Positions 12,288-22,964 of a stretch of 64,000 nucleotides of DNA are shown piece by piece. How positions within the stretch are numbered: position 1 is the stretch's first letter; every line of letters starts with the position of its first letter. The position numbers and the translations under genes were made by a program. The notes below the pieces were generated by a model. It did not search any database. It was not told the origin of the DNA and saw nothing but the letters and a program-made list of their open reading frames with translations. Source of the DNA: Lophium mytilinum (Eukaryota > Ascomycota > Dothideomycetes > Mytilinidiales > Mytilinidiaceae); the NCBI GenBank assembly GCA_010093605.1, contig MU004201.1:135216-199215 (forward strand), read 5' to 3'.

Positions 12288-12533
12288 CCCTTCGTAAGAC
12301 AAGTGCTAGCGTTGGTTCGTGCACGTAAGCCGTAAGCCGTATACGACGTAGCATCGTGCAAGGGGGCTGGATTTCTCGTTTGTTAGCGTTTGCCACCAAA
12401 ACTAACAATAGCTACTCATAAAGTTATGCTTAATGCATTGAGAATCTTCAAAAAATCGTATATAGCTCGTTTTTCGTGGTGTTGAGGCCGGAGTAGGCTC
12501 AAAATGGGCAGGCTGCTGCAGCCTTCCCATTTC

Positions 12534-13883
12534 CTACAGTCTTTCCATCTGAACCTCGTGCGGCAGAGGCTTGTGATAGGGCTCCATGCACTTCCTATAG
12601 AGAGGCTTGAGGCACGCTTTGCATCTGTAGATAGTCTTTGAAGTCCTCTTCCGTGAGCCTACTTTTGTTGTAGCCTTAATCCAGCGGCAATAGAAATAGA
12701 GAGGTTGTGATTTTTGAACGTGATAGAACCTCTCAATCACGTGCCCGTAGCCTCGTAGGCGTTTAGATAGCAGCATAGTATGCCGAGTTATATACGGCTG
12801 ACGGTGCGGTTGATGGTGCTGCTCGTGATGAGGCCGGAATTGACCTGATTTGTATACGCTGGAGGACCTCAATGCTAGGTCGTAATGGAAGGCGTCCTCC
12901 TGCATCCTTAGGTGCCCGATTCGCACTAAATTCCACGCCAATCGGATGCGGAACTTCCTGTGCACGTTTAGTGAGGCATTTCTAGTTGTACGGAAGAGGA
13001 TTTTGCTAAGTATATAGGCGTTGATAATGGCCGCATCAAGAGCCCAAAAGAACAGCGGCATCCAGATGCGAGAGGCCGTGATTTGGGTGTTGTAATAGCT
13101 GCGCAGCTGATCGTGAATATTAACACCCCCCATCCAGTTGTTGTAGTCAATTGAAAGCTTAGGAAGACGTAGAGATTTGAGAGGATCGTCGCCCCATACT
13201 TCGGCGACTATCTTCTTTAATTGCGCCGTATAAGCGTGCGGGCGGCGGCGAAGAACCTCGTCGTAGTCTGATGGCTGAGCGCTGTAAGCAGTAGTGAGAA
13301 ATCTCACGAGATTCTTGTCTTGCCATACGATTGAGAGGACGTCCTCCTCTGAGCCTGGAGCTCTCACAACTACTCTAGAGAATAGATTGAAAGGAAGCCG
13401 TGACTTTGCTTTATCTATAGCTTTGTGCGCAGCTGGATAATGCATTGAATTGGACCTCGCGGTGCCGCAGGCGGCGATTCCTATGGACCTGAGCGCGCCG
13501 AAGAGATTAATATTGGTGAAGTAGTTGTCGCAGTAGAGGACGTAGCGCTGCAGGTAAATAGGTAGTGATGCATAGAGCTCGAACACGGCTTTGCTGGTGG
13601 CGTTGAGAGTGTAATTAAGGGCTTGAGTGCGCTGAGAGAGGCCGTATACTCCATCAAATCCGGAGGTGAACCGGAAGGCGTAGCAGTAGCCATATTGACA
13701 GAGAGAAAAGATCTTGTAGCCCTTAGGAATGGGTTTTCCGGGTATCTTAACGGTGTGAGAGCTTCGGCCGGTAAAGCGCACCATTATCTCATTGATTGAG
13801 ACTATAGATCCGGGTATAATATAGCGTTGGAAGTTGTTTTGAAGCGTTGATGCGAAGAATTGAAGCTTTTTGAAGAGGTGCAC
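12534..13883 (-). pseudogene. piggyBac-like transposase, catalytic and C-terminal part (449 codons open)
   Basis: This is the DDE_Tnp_1_7 domain of a cut-and-paste transposase. Residues 25-60 hold GSIVSINEIMVRFTGRSS, followed by a KPIPKGYKIFSLC block. Residues 114-123 hold YVLYCDNYFT with the second catalytic Asp (119). Residues 252-259 hold GGVNIHDQ. The first and third catalytic positions, Asp in active piggyBac enzymes (ID/VDE and GGVDxxDQ), are Asn here (31 and 255), while Asp258 is kept. Both changes are the G-to-A kind expected from RIP. A Cys-rich C-terminal region (CRW, CKAC, C..H, about residues 405-440) resembles the family's Cys-rich DNA-binding domain. The ATG at 13,883 is only the first Met after upstream stops; the true protein starts further upstream. 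Confidence 0.88.
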
Positions 13884-14144
13884 GCGTTTCGGCGGTTCCT
13901 CGGCTGCGCCGGGCGCCGGTTGTTCCGGCTGTTCTAATTAGTTAGCAAGTAAGCTTAAATTAAGCTCAGCCAGTTAGAGCAGTAGGACGCTCGCTTCGCA
14001 GGCTGCTGCCTAGCGAGATGACGTTATAAGCCTTGCACCTCGAAAACGTACCAGGTAAACATGGAAATATCTTTTGATCTGCTTCCACCTATTACAACTC
14101 ATATACCTAGCAATCGCATGCACCGGCTGCTCGGAGCTTAGGTT

Positions 14145-15005
14145 CTATATATCCTCTACTCTCGGCGGCTGGAAGACCCCAATATAGATGACAATTCCAA
14201 CCCAAATCATTAGCTCAGCGGCGCTGACGTCCTTCCAGGCCTTTTTCTTCACACCTTTCCATCGCCCATTCGAATTGACGTCCTCAGCACGTAGCTGCGC
14301 AGCTGCATACGCATTTGTAGCCTTTGTGCAATGCTTAAAGAGCTTAAGAGTAAACAGTAGCTTGAAGATGCGCCACGGCAAGTCCCATCTAGATTTACAA
14401 CCTCCAGAACCGTGCTTATTGAGGTCCTCAGCTCTCTCTCCACTAAGACAAACTTCCGCATCCTCTCGCCATCCTTCCGGGGCCTTGGGCGGCCCAAATT
14501 GCTTCGGATGGCGCGGCAGGCAGGCCTTAGAGTATAGGACTTCATTAGCCTTAATGGCAGCCGTCCGGAGGCTCTCGGGCAGGGCGCTGGTGACGATTTT
14601 TGATGGAATCTCATCGACTTTAGGCATCGGATTCCAGCTAATAGGAACGGCAGGCAGGTCCTCAACAAGTACAGGAGGCTCTCGCGGCTCGGCGGCATCA
14701 TCTTTCTCTTCATCGGGCCTACGTAGAGAGGCAAACTCGTCGGTTCGATGCACCTGAGCCACGAGCTCCTCGTCCTCTTCCTCATCGGCCACCGAGGGCC
14801 TCGGCGGCTGGCCATCTGATGGCTTTCCAGCACGGGAATTCGGCCCTGAAACGTGATCCTGAGGAAGAATAGGCGGCTGCCAGATGAAGGAAATAGGCCC
14901 AGATTGTACGGTTGGAGTAGCCTCATTTTCGGCCTTTTTGGGTGCCTTTTTGGGTGCCTTTTTAGGTGCTTTTGGAGCTTTTGGAGCTTTTGGAGCTCTC
15001 GGCAT
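14145..15005 (-). pseudogene. piggyBac-like transposase, N-terminal part
   Basis: This N-terminal region is in the same reading frame as the catalytic part at 12,534-13,883, separated by about 260 bp containing four in-frame stops (the first at 14,145-14,147). I chose Met at 15,005 because a Lys/Ala/Pro repeat tail (MPRAPKAPKAPKAPKK) follows directly; an upstream Met at 15,035 is possible. After an acidic linker the piggyBac N-terminal domain is recognisable near 14,170-14,300 (SAAELMIWVGIVIYIGVF). Beyond the first stop the frame still reads family-like (ARYMSCNRWKQIKRYFHVY, about 14,050-14,110). The gap contains no convincing intron. Confidence 0.8.
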
Positions 15006-15365
15006 ACTAAGAGAGATTTGACGGCTAACAAGCACAATAGATGAAGAACCAGCACGTAAAATTGGCTGTACAGAGTTTTCTAATGATGCGCAGCTACCTA
15101 CGAGCCCCCGAGGCTATATACCGTATTTTCAGACGTCCTACACGACACGTAGCTTACGTGCAGCTTAATAGCTCGCTTAACAGCTTCAAAAACGGAATAT
15201 ATCGACGATTTATTGTTACGGTGTGCACAATCGTGCATTAGCCGTCGGCACTTCGGAGGTCTCAGTTTGGTAGGGGGCCCCTTACAAGCGCTGACTCCGG
15301 CTATGCGCTAATGCAAGACTAGCCTAGGTGCTTTAAAATCGCACGAAAATTTGTCTCCTAAAGGG

Positions 15366-17175
15366 ATCCTTAAGGACCATAACCTAGAACTAGGAATGCG
15401 CCACGCTATTAAACTGGCCCATATTATGACTAACGGCGTTACCTACAACGCAGTTTCCCTTGCAGCGATATTGTACAACCTTAGTAAAGTGGAACTTAAT
15501 TAGGGGGAGTCTTAGAGTAACCCTAATAAAGAACTATAGAAGCTACTAATATAGGGGGAGTTATAGAGTAACCCTGCCGATAGTGCCGCAGAGCAAGATA
15601 TAGTGCATCGCATATAAGAAGCCCTTATTAATAACGCCGTTGGCAACGCTATTAAAGACGCCATTGGAGCTAAGCTACGCCGCTTACTAATAGACATCGT
15701 TAAGAACCACGGCGTTAAGCTTAAACTCCACAATTATATAATCTACAACGGCCTTATCTTTATCCGGAAAGACCGTCTATACGTTCCTGCTAAGGAGAAA
15801 CTACGGTTAGCCATTATTAAGAGCCTTTATAAGCCACTACTGGTTAGTTACGGTGGAACTACGTCCACCTATAACCGCGTTTTAACGTATTATTTCTGGC
15901 TACGGATAATAAATAACGTCGACCGATATATTAAGGCTTGCCAGCCTTGTAATTGCATTAAGCACGCACGCAACGCAAAGTAAGGCTTTCTTAAGCCACT
16001 TCCTATCCTAGAGCGATACTAGACCAATCTTATAGATAATTTCATCGGCCCTCTACCTAAATACTTACATTTTGGACGGGACTACTAATACGTTATAGTA
16101 GTTATTAATAGACTCTCTAAGATGCGCAAGTTTATTCCTATAGTTACTATAGACGCTAAAGAAGTGGCCTAAGCCTTTCTTAAATGGGTATGGCGCACTA
16201 AAGGATATCTATAGTCTATTATTTCCGACCGAGGAACACAATTTGTCTCGACCTTCTAGTCTTGCCTGTGTAAGCGCATCGGCATAAAGCCAAAGCTCTC
16301 TACCTCTTTTTACCTAGAGATAGATGGATAAACGGAAATCGCTAACATGGGCCTAAAATAGTACCTTAGAGCCTATATTAACTACTAGCAGGATAACTAG
16401 TGTAACTTCCTCGCTGTTGCTAAATTTAAAGCCAACTTATTAAGAAACGCCTCTACCGGAGTAGCCCCCTTTATGGCTACTAAGGGCTACATTCCCAGCG
16501 CGGGCACTAAACCAGCCGCGCGGTTGCCTGAAGACGCGAACGTACCAACAATTCGTCTTACTAAGCTAGCAGATAAGCTCGTTAACAAACTAGACAGGCT
16601 ACGCCCGTTCCTCCGCACGGAAATTAAATGGGCCTAGGCCAAACAAAAGGAATATACTAACGCCGGACAACGACCCGCTTACACGTATTATCTAGGCGAT
16701 TAAGTCATGCTTAACAGACGGTTCATTAAAACAAACCGCCCGAATAAGAAACTTAACTTTAAAAAGCTAGGCCCCTTTAAGATCCTAGAAAGCTACAAAA
16801 ACGGCAGCGCATACAAGCTTAAGCTACCTAAGGGCATAGAAAACCTGCACCCTATCTTCTATCCTTAGCTACTCTACCCGGCTGACGCGGTCCCTATAAA
16901 AGGCTAGCGTAATCTTAAGCCCCCACCTATATAGACAACACTAACATATTAAAAAGGTAATACTAAAGAGGTTATAGATAGCCGCCTAGATAGAAGATAT
17001 CTTAATTCTACTACTAGTAAAAGGGGCATGCTACAATACAAGATTAAGTTTGTTAGATGGGACGATAAGCCCTAATAGGACAACTACAATTGCGCCGACG
17101 GTTACCTACACCTTGTTGCAGATTTCCACCACTAGTATTCTAAGAAACCGGGCCCTTACTTATTATTCCAACCAC
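15366..17175 (+). pseudogene. Gypsy B integrase and chromodomain-like end (fossil)
   Basis: Element B resumes immediately after the piggyBac-like insertion. A zinc-binding region of integrase ends with KACQPCN near 15,935-15,955, the catalytic core runs about 16,005-16,600 (VIVVINRLSKMRKFIP-like block near 16,093-16,140, IISDRGTQF near 16,220), and the C-terminal GPFKILE-type block lies near 16,770-16,790. A chromodomain-like motif (LQYKIKFVRWDDKP) lies near 17,030-17,075. Many breaks. Confidence 0.8.
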
Positions 17176-17443
17176 TATTAGACTAGGAGCCGACCTTAGC
17201 TACTATCCTTGCCGCTATGGACCTCCGTATAACTAACGTTATAGAAGCTACGTAATTTAATTACTGGACCGGCGGTTGAATTAATTCATTAAGGAGGCCT
17301 AACCGCGGACGTGCGCGATAATTAATGCGGAACAACGCAGATTATTACAAGCACCTAGTAGTAGGTTAGCAGCTATAAAGGCTATACGGCTCCTTACGGC
17401 CCTATTATAGCCGGCCCCAGTCTAGATAAATAAGGCTACTTAT

Positions 17444-17529
17444 AGCAACACTGCGCATAGCAATACTGCGCATAGCAACACCGTATATGGCAACACTGCG
17501 CATGGCAATACTGCGCATAACAACACTAC
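17444..17529 (+). repeat. 15-bp tandem repeat in the 3' region of Gypsy B
   Basis: About six units of GCAACACTGCGCATA, with small differences, lie between the chromodomain-like sequence and the polypurine tract. A comparable 3' repeat exists in A1, so noncoding 3' minisatellites are a recurring habit of these elements. Confidence 0.85.
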
Positions 17530-17766
17530 TAGGCTCACGAAAGAAAGACTGCACTAAATAGTAGGGCTGTAAAGAACTATATAAAAATGGGAAGGATAAG
17601 CAATCCTCTATAAATTAATTTATTTCCTTTCTTTAAATTACGACTGTAGCATAATTAGGCACTTTATTTAATAGATATTTAGGCGATTATAGATACTCTA
17701 GCATAGAAAGGACTCTCTTACGAGAAGGAGGCTTTAATCGGGGGGCTCCTTTAGAGGGGGGAGACG

Positions 17767-17955
17767 TGTTATAGCTATACGATTGCGCATAACACGTAAC
17801 TAGAGGTCATGTAATGGAGGCTCTGCGGAACGGGCGAACGTTGCTCCGCCCCTTTGGGTTATTACAACGTCCGTCCTAGGAACCTCTCTCTCTCTTGTAT
17901 TTATCTTTTGTTAATATCAATACTATTCAATTTAACGATTCCGACGTTCTAACCT
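17767..17955 (+). repeat. 3' LTR of Gypsy B (right end uncertain)
   Basis: A TGTTATAGC start directly follows the polypurine tract TTTAGAGGGGGGAGA. The sequence is richer in GC than its surroundings (GGAACGGGCGAACG). The right end is not fixed because there is no 5' partner in view and a LINE begins at about 17,969. Confidence 0.65.
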
Positions 17956-17968
17956 TGAGCCCTAATAG

Positions 17969-19749
17969 AATATAAAGAAAAATAGGAGAAGAAATAGAAG
18001 TCCTTCTATAAATCTACGCGGCGAGGGCCACTAATACTAGCTCTTAATACTAAATAGAGCAAAAAATAGAAAACTATGCATAAAGGGCTTATAAAGGTAT
18101 AAAGTACTATCTTTATAAATCTATAAATAGAATATATAGGGCTTAACGGCTACCTGCATTATATATAAGTGCTAGGCCACCTAATACTAGCCTGCCTCTG
18201 CAGGCACGGCCTCTAATCGCCTAACTATGTAGTAATAAGCTATAAGAGGCACGTAGAGGGCAGAGGTAAACTATTTAAGAAAGTAAAGACCTGGATGTAC
18301 AAGGAAATATATAATAGTAAAAAGGGACCTAAGGTAATAGCCCGCTAGTTTCTATAGAAAATGGACCTACTACTCTACCTCTTAATAGCTAGAGAGATAG
18401 AAATAGAAAGGCCGTAGGCTTAGCCTTCCTATTTCTAACAGCCTTACTATTTCTAATAGCCTTACTATTACTAATAGCCTGCCTATAGGCCGTATATAGA
18501 ATAGCCCTTAGCTATACTATAGCTCTTAGCTATACTGTAGCGGCTTATACCTACCACGCGCAGCTATAGACTCCCCCCGGCACTTAGTATAGATAGTTAG
18601 CTTCGGGTACCTAATAGATAGTTAGCTTTGGGTACCTAATATATACTCTCCGGCGTATACTCCCGTTCCTTACAGCCTTTCTATTTCTAAACAGCCTAAC
18701 TATTTCTAAACAGCCCTTCTATTTCTAAGTAGCCCGTCTACTTTATAACAGCGTACATATAAGGCTTTTCTTCTCTATTAACTAGTTATGCTATAAAAGC
18801 TTATACTTACTATAAGTAGCTATATACTTCCCGTCTATAGACTATAAGCTACATACTTAGCTAAGCTATAGTAGCCTATACTTGCTATTATAGCTGCGTA
18901 CTATATACGGCCACCTATAGCCTTCGTATTTTAGTTTAGTCCCCCTATTTAGTTCTTCCGTTTTAGTCCTCCAGTACGCTCTGCTAGCTCTCCGGCCTCA
19001 GCCCTCCTATTCTTACAGCCTACCTATAAAACAATAGCCTACCTATAAAACAATAGCCTACCTATAAAATAATAGACTACCTATAAACTATTAGCTACCT
19101 ATAGCCTTTCTATTTTAGTCTAGTCCCCCTATTTAGTCCTTCGCTTTAGTCCTCTAGCACGCTCTGCCGGCCCTCCGGCCTTAGCCCTCTTATTCTTACA
19201 GCCTACCCCTAAAACAATAGCCTACCTATAAAATAATAGACTACCTATTAACTATATACTTTCTATATACCCCCCGGAGTGGGATAATATTACCGCTGCT
19301 AAATTAACCCTACACTATAGCTAGATACTACCCATACGCTATATAGCCTTCCCGTCTCTAATAGCCTATACGGCCTCTACTATTTACTTTACCTTGTTAC
19401 CTAGACGAAGGCCCCGCGAGCTTATAACTTACACGCGGGCCCTTACGCTAATTCTATACTAGCTAATTATCCGGATTCTACTCGGCCCGAATCTAGAAAG
19501 ATAAGAATAAACTAACCCGGATAGATATAAGACAACGCATCTTAATAGCTTATTCTATAGTAGCTCTTATAGACCTACTATATATCCCCTAAAGTAAATA
19601 TAATAGAGAAGGGCAATCCAGGCCAGCTATAATAGAGTATAAGGTTTTTACCCGAAGGCTACCCCGCAGTAAACGGTTTCCCCTTATACATTAGCCTAGA
19701 TAGAACAGCTGCATGGACCCTAACGGGAGCTACACTAGCGTAATAAAAC

Positions 19750-19780
<31 letters not shown>
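17969..19780 (+). mobile_element. 5'-truncated Tad1-like LINE, 3' region only
   Basis: This plus-strand copy of a non-LTR retrotransposon covers only the sequence after ORF2 plus the tail. It matches, in inverse orientation, the 3' region of the long LINE at 22,965-24,530. It begins abruptly (5' truncation, usual for LINEs) next to the B LTR and ends with a (TAA)n tail at 19,751-19,780. Internal short repeats are common (for example AGCCTACCTATAAAACAAT, about 19,017-19,085). No coding domain is present. A target duplication could not be identified with confidence. Confidence 0.8.
19751..19780 (+). repeat. (TAA)n tail of the LINE
   Basis: About ten TAA units form the 3' tail of the LINE copy ending here. 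Such simple trinucleotide tails are produced during target-primed reverse transcription in some LINE clades. Confidence 0.9.
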
Positions 19781-19781
<1 letters not shown>

Positions 19782-21653
19782 CTAAGTAATACTGTTTACT
19801 TTAAGCAAGATTTATAGAAGCACAATATAAATGCTTAAATAATTAGCTAAAGATATTAACACTCCATCCTACTACTATTTATAGAGTAGGATATAGATAT
19901 AACTATTTCTAATATTGTAAAACAGTACTTAACTCTTATATAATAGAAAGAATCTTCTATATATAGTAAAGTTTGGTATCTACTAATAAAAGCGTGCTAC
20001 TTTCTTTATATTAAATACTAGAACCCTAATAAATTATACTATCTTATACAGTACTTTAGTATATATTAAAAGAATAGAATATTAATATTAAGTTCTATTA
20101 TAGTAGTGTAGCTCCTATTATAGTCTATATTGGTGCTCTATCTAGGTTAATCTACATAAAAAAACTATTACTAGGTACTATTTAGATAAAGAGATTTTAC
20201 TTTATAATGTATAGCGCTAAGAGGTTTTATATAGTACTATAGCTATTAGTATACTATAGTAGGTTTATTAAGCCTACTATAAAATAGGTTATTATAATAT
20301 ATCTTCTTAGATTAATCCAGATAGGGTATAGTTATCCTCTTAGGTTTAGGCTGATTATAATATAAAGTAGAAAGATAGTATAAAGCTAGCCTAAAATAAT
20401 TACACTAGAATAGCGCCTACGTATTCTTTATCTTAATAAAGTTGTTGCATATAATTAAAAAGTAGGTTACTTTATAACTTAAGATAATTAGAAAAGCTAT
20501 ATAGTATATAAGTAGTGTATTGCTGCTAGGGAGGTATATATTAGGCGGTTACGTTATTCCACCCTATTTATAGCCCCTTTTAATTCAAGAAACATAGAAA
20601 CTATAGTTAATAAGAATAGAGTAATTATTACTTAAAAAAAGCTAGTAGACTATAAAAGACTGCTTACTATTATAAATAATATAATAGACGCTCTATAGAT
20701 AAGTAATACTACTAGAGTGTTATTTAAAATAGAAAAGTGTTTTTAAGTTACACTATATAGAAAAAGTCTTAGCTTCTTAAGTAACTTACTTTTAATCTAA
20801 ATAATTAAACTTAATTAAAACTTAAATTACTACCTATGTAGACATTTTTATAAAATAGTAGACTAAGTTCTATTTAAGGATTTAGTTTCTTACTTTACTT
20901 CTAACAATAGTATAGTTCTACTTATTAGAGATAATATATAAAATAAAAATAGTTTTTCATAAATTCTATTTAAATCTAAGTCTATTTATTTAGTGGAGAA
21001 TATTGTTTTATATTGTTTTATAATACAGATGTATAAAGTTAAGAAAATGTTATATTTTAGAGTATAATTCTAAAAGAAATCAATTACTAGTATTAATATA
21101 TAGAAGAGAAAACAAAAGAATAATCTTAACTTAATGTAAAGATGGAACTATAATTCTATAAGAGATATAAATAAAGCTTTTAAATTCTTAAAGCTAAATA
21201 TAACAAATAAGAACTAGTATACATTAAACTAATAGTATAGTAGAAGAAGTAAAAGTAGACTAATTCCTAGTATAATAGAAGTATTAAAAAGAAGTAAAAA
21301 ACTCTAAATAATATAGTTTCTTCTTCTTTAAGAGTACTATTATTATATATTTAATTATGATGCCCTATAACTATTACCTTTATAACTTTTCTACTAGTAC
21401 TCTAATTCATCTATTAAATTAACCTAAATACTATAAGCGCTAAGTTCCGTCTTTTCTATAGATTACTACAATTAATATACTCTATTTATTGTAGAGTTAT
21501 AGTAATGTTTTAGTATATAGATTAAGTCTAATCTAGAGTAATAGGGGCTGCTTTACATTTATTACTTATTTAATCTAAGGATACTTAACTATCTTTAGCA
21601 TTAATAGATAGTCCTCTAACTTCTAGAGTTCTCTAAATAAAAATAGGTAAAAA
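19781..21653. other. AT-rich degraded spacer with a small LINE 3' fragment
   Basis: The sequence is extremely TA-rich and full of stops in all frames. One part is identified: about 20,082-20,154 is an inverse fragment of the LINE 3' end (CTATCTAGGTTAATCTAC and AAGTTCTATTATAG match the ends at 19,700 and 22,970). The rest has no recognisable domain, terminal repeat or RNA gene. It probably derives from one or more ancient repeats. Confidence 0.5.
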
Positions 21654-22118
21654 TTATTGTTGAAGGAGTTGGGTATCCTTAACATTAGTAGAGGGGTCTT
21701 TTATAGTAGAAAGTACCCGATTACCTTCTTTAGCTTTTATAGAAGAGCCCTCAATAATAGACAGTGTATTCCCTTTTTTATGAATTAAATTTGGTAATTC
21801 TAGTTGCGCCCATATATGTTGAGGATGTATATGCAAGTTTTCGCCTATTAGATGCTCTGTTAATAGTTGAAAATTATGGGACTGCAAAGTTTCAGCCTCT
21901 TTAATTTGTATTTGGGGCTCTTTTTTAGTTCTAGCTTCTTTTTGGTTTCTTATATCCTTCTGATTATTATTTGGTACTATTTTACTCTGCTTATTATTTC
22001 TTGCATTATCTGTATTTTTATTATTATTGCGTCTAATAAACTTTTTTCGCCTAGTATTTCTTGATATAGATCCTCTTGTAAGTTTTTTATGTCTTTGATT
22101 AGTTATACGCATTATCAT
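21654..22118 (-). CDS. Orphan ORF, 154 aa, basic and Asn/Lys/Gln-rich, apparently un-RIPped
   Basis: A complete frame from ATG (22,118) to TAA has no internal stop, in a neighbourhood where other frames break every few codons. The N-terminal third is strongly basic and Asn-rich (RRKKFIRRNNNKNT), the middle is Gln/Lys/Glu-rich (EARTKKEPQIQIKEAETLQ) and the C-terminal third contains two imperfect 16-residue repeats (TLSIIEGSSIKAKEGN and VLSTIKDPSTNVKDTQ). No signal peptide, membrane span or known domain is visible. The DNA of the ORF keeps many CA and TG dinucleotides that the flanks have lost, and those changes stop close to the ORF ends. I do not recognise the protein. It could be a late insertion, a captured gene or chance; expression is unknown. 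Confidence 0.45.
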   Translation of the reverse strand: MIMRITNQRHKKLTRGSISRNTRRKKFIRRNNNKNTDNARNNKQSKIVPNNNQKDIRNQKEARTKKEPQIQIKEAETLQSHNFQLLTEHLIGENLHIHPQHIWAQLELPNLIHKKGNTLSIIEGSSIKAKEGNRVLSTIKDPSTNVKDTQLLQQ

Positions 22119-22964
22119 TAAGGGATGTAATATAGATCTATTATAGTACTATAGATAGTAAGTTTAGTTAGCTTTTACTAGTCTTAGTTCTATTGTACTA
22201 GACTAGGGTAGTAACTTACAGAGATAATTATCTTCTTTAGCTAAAGCTTAGAAACTGGTGAGAAGTTTAATTGCTAGTAGCCACTTTAATAGTATAAAGA
22301 AAACTTTAATTAAGACTAGAGTTTTTTAAGAGGTAAAGATATACTAAAGTATACTTTGATTTAAAAGTATAGTTATAGAGCTTATATTAAAAGTATTAAT
22401 AGAAGAGAACTATACTATAGTAGGAAAGCTATATAGTAATGGTTAAAAGCTTTATATATACTAATAATAGATATATTATTCATATATTATATAGTAGTTA
22501 AAATATATTAACAAGAATTCAAATAACTTATAAGAAGAAATTATAGAACTTAATTTCTATATAAATTAAAGCATTAAGTTAGTATAAAAAAGCTATATAA
22601 AGAAGGCTTTCTATAATAAAAAAGAGAATGTTAATTAATTTAAGGATAATTAATAAAGAGCTTAAAAGGTTGAATATATTTAAAGAATATTAATTTACTA
22701 GAGTAGTTAATTTCTAGTTTATTACTATAGAATAGTATTATAGCTATATATAGAGTCTTTAATATAAATTATAGTTATTATTATAATTATAAAAGAACTT
22801 ATACTAAGTTAAACTTACTTTAATATAGTTCTACTTTAATAATTTAAGTATATCTAAAATCGTTTTATCTAACTAATCAAGAAGCTATTTAGATTAATCT
22901 TAATAAACTATTTTAAATAATATTAAAAATCGTTCTATTTAACTACTTTAAATATATATAGATA
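22119..22964. other. AT-rich degraded spacer
   Basis: The sequence is TA-rich with stops in all frames. A short direct repeat (AAATCGTTTTATCTAAC near 22,857 and AAATCGTTCTATTTAAC near 22,927) sits just before the LINE end. I see no gene, RNA or element boundary. Confidence 0.5.

Larger units (their letters stand above)
12288..15365 (-). mobile_element. piggyBac-like DNA transposon inserted in Gypsy B
   Basis: This 3,078-bp element is bounded by imperfect terminal inverted repeats: CCCTTCGTAAGACAA on the left and CCCTTTAGGAGACAA (inverse strand) on the right. The host Gypsy reading (…QTI then LKDHN) is continuous across the two ends, which fixes the boundaries independently. The flanking duplication is AT (possibly read as ATCC); the TTAA duplication typical of piggyBac is not present, although a CCTTAAGG motif lies immediately to the right. 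It encodes on the minus strand an 823-codon transposase region of the DDE_Tnp_1_7 class. The open frames are far longer than anywhere else in the window, so it is comparatively recent, but it is inactive by sequence. Confidence 0.88.
1140..17966 (+). mobile_element. Gypsy element B (old, broken, host of two later insertions)
   Basis: This is a plus-strand LTR retrotransposon fossil with gag, protease, reverse transcriptase, RNase H, integrase and a chromodomain-like end in Ty3/Gypsy order. It is split by Gypsy A1 (3,535-11,820) and a piggyBac-like element (12,288-15,365); its coding sense resumes cleanly after each. A polypurine tract (TTTAGAGGGGGGAGA) near 17,750-17,764 precedes a 3' LTR starting TGTTATAGC at 17,767. 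No matching 5' LTR was found, so the left end is truncated or unrecognised. It is broken in dozens of places and is RIP-like in composition. It must be older than both insertions it carries. Confidence 0.85.

Noticed and set aside
14188-14757. 189-codon plus-strand open frame
   Set aside because: Antisense to the piggyBac-like transposase N-terminal region, whose minus-strand reading shows family motifs.
14249-15055. 268-codon minus-strand open frame overlapping the transposase
   Set aside because: Out-of-frame shadow of the same GC-rich repeats; it lacks the piggyBac N-terminal motifs seen in the other frame.
19781-22964. Possible DNA transposon or Helitron filling the spacer
   Set aside because: No terminal repeats, Rep/helicase or DDE motifs could be found in the degraded sequence, so no class is claimed.
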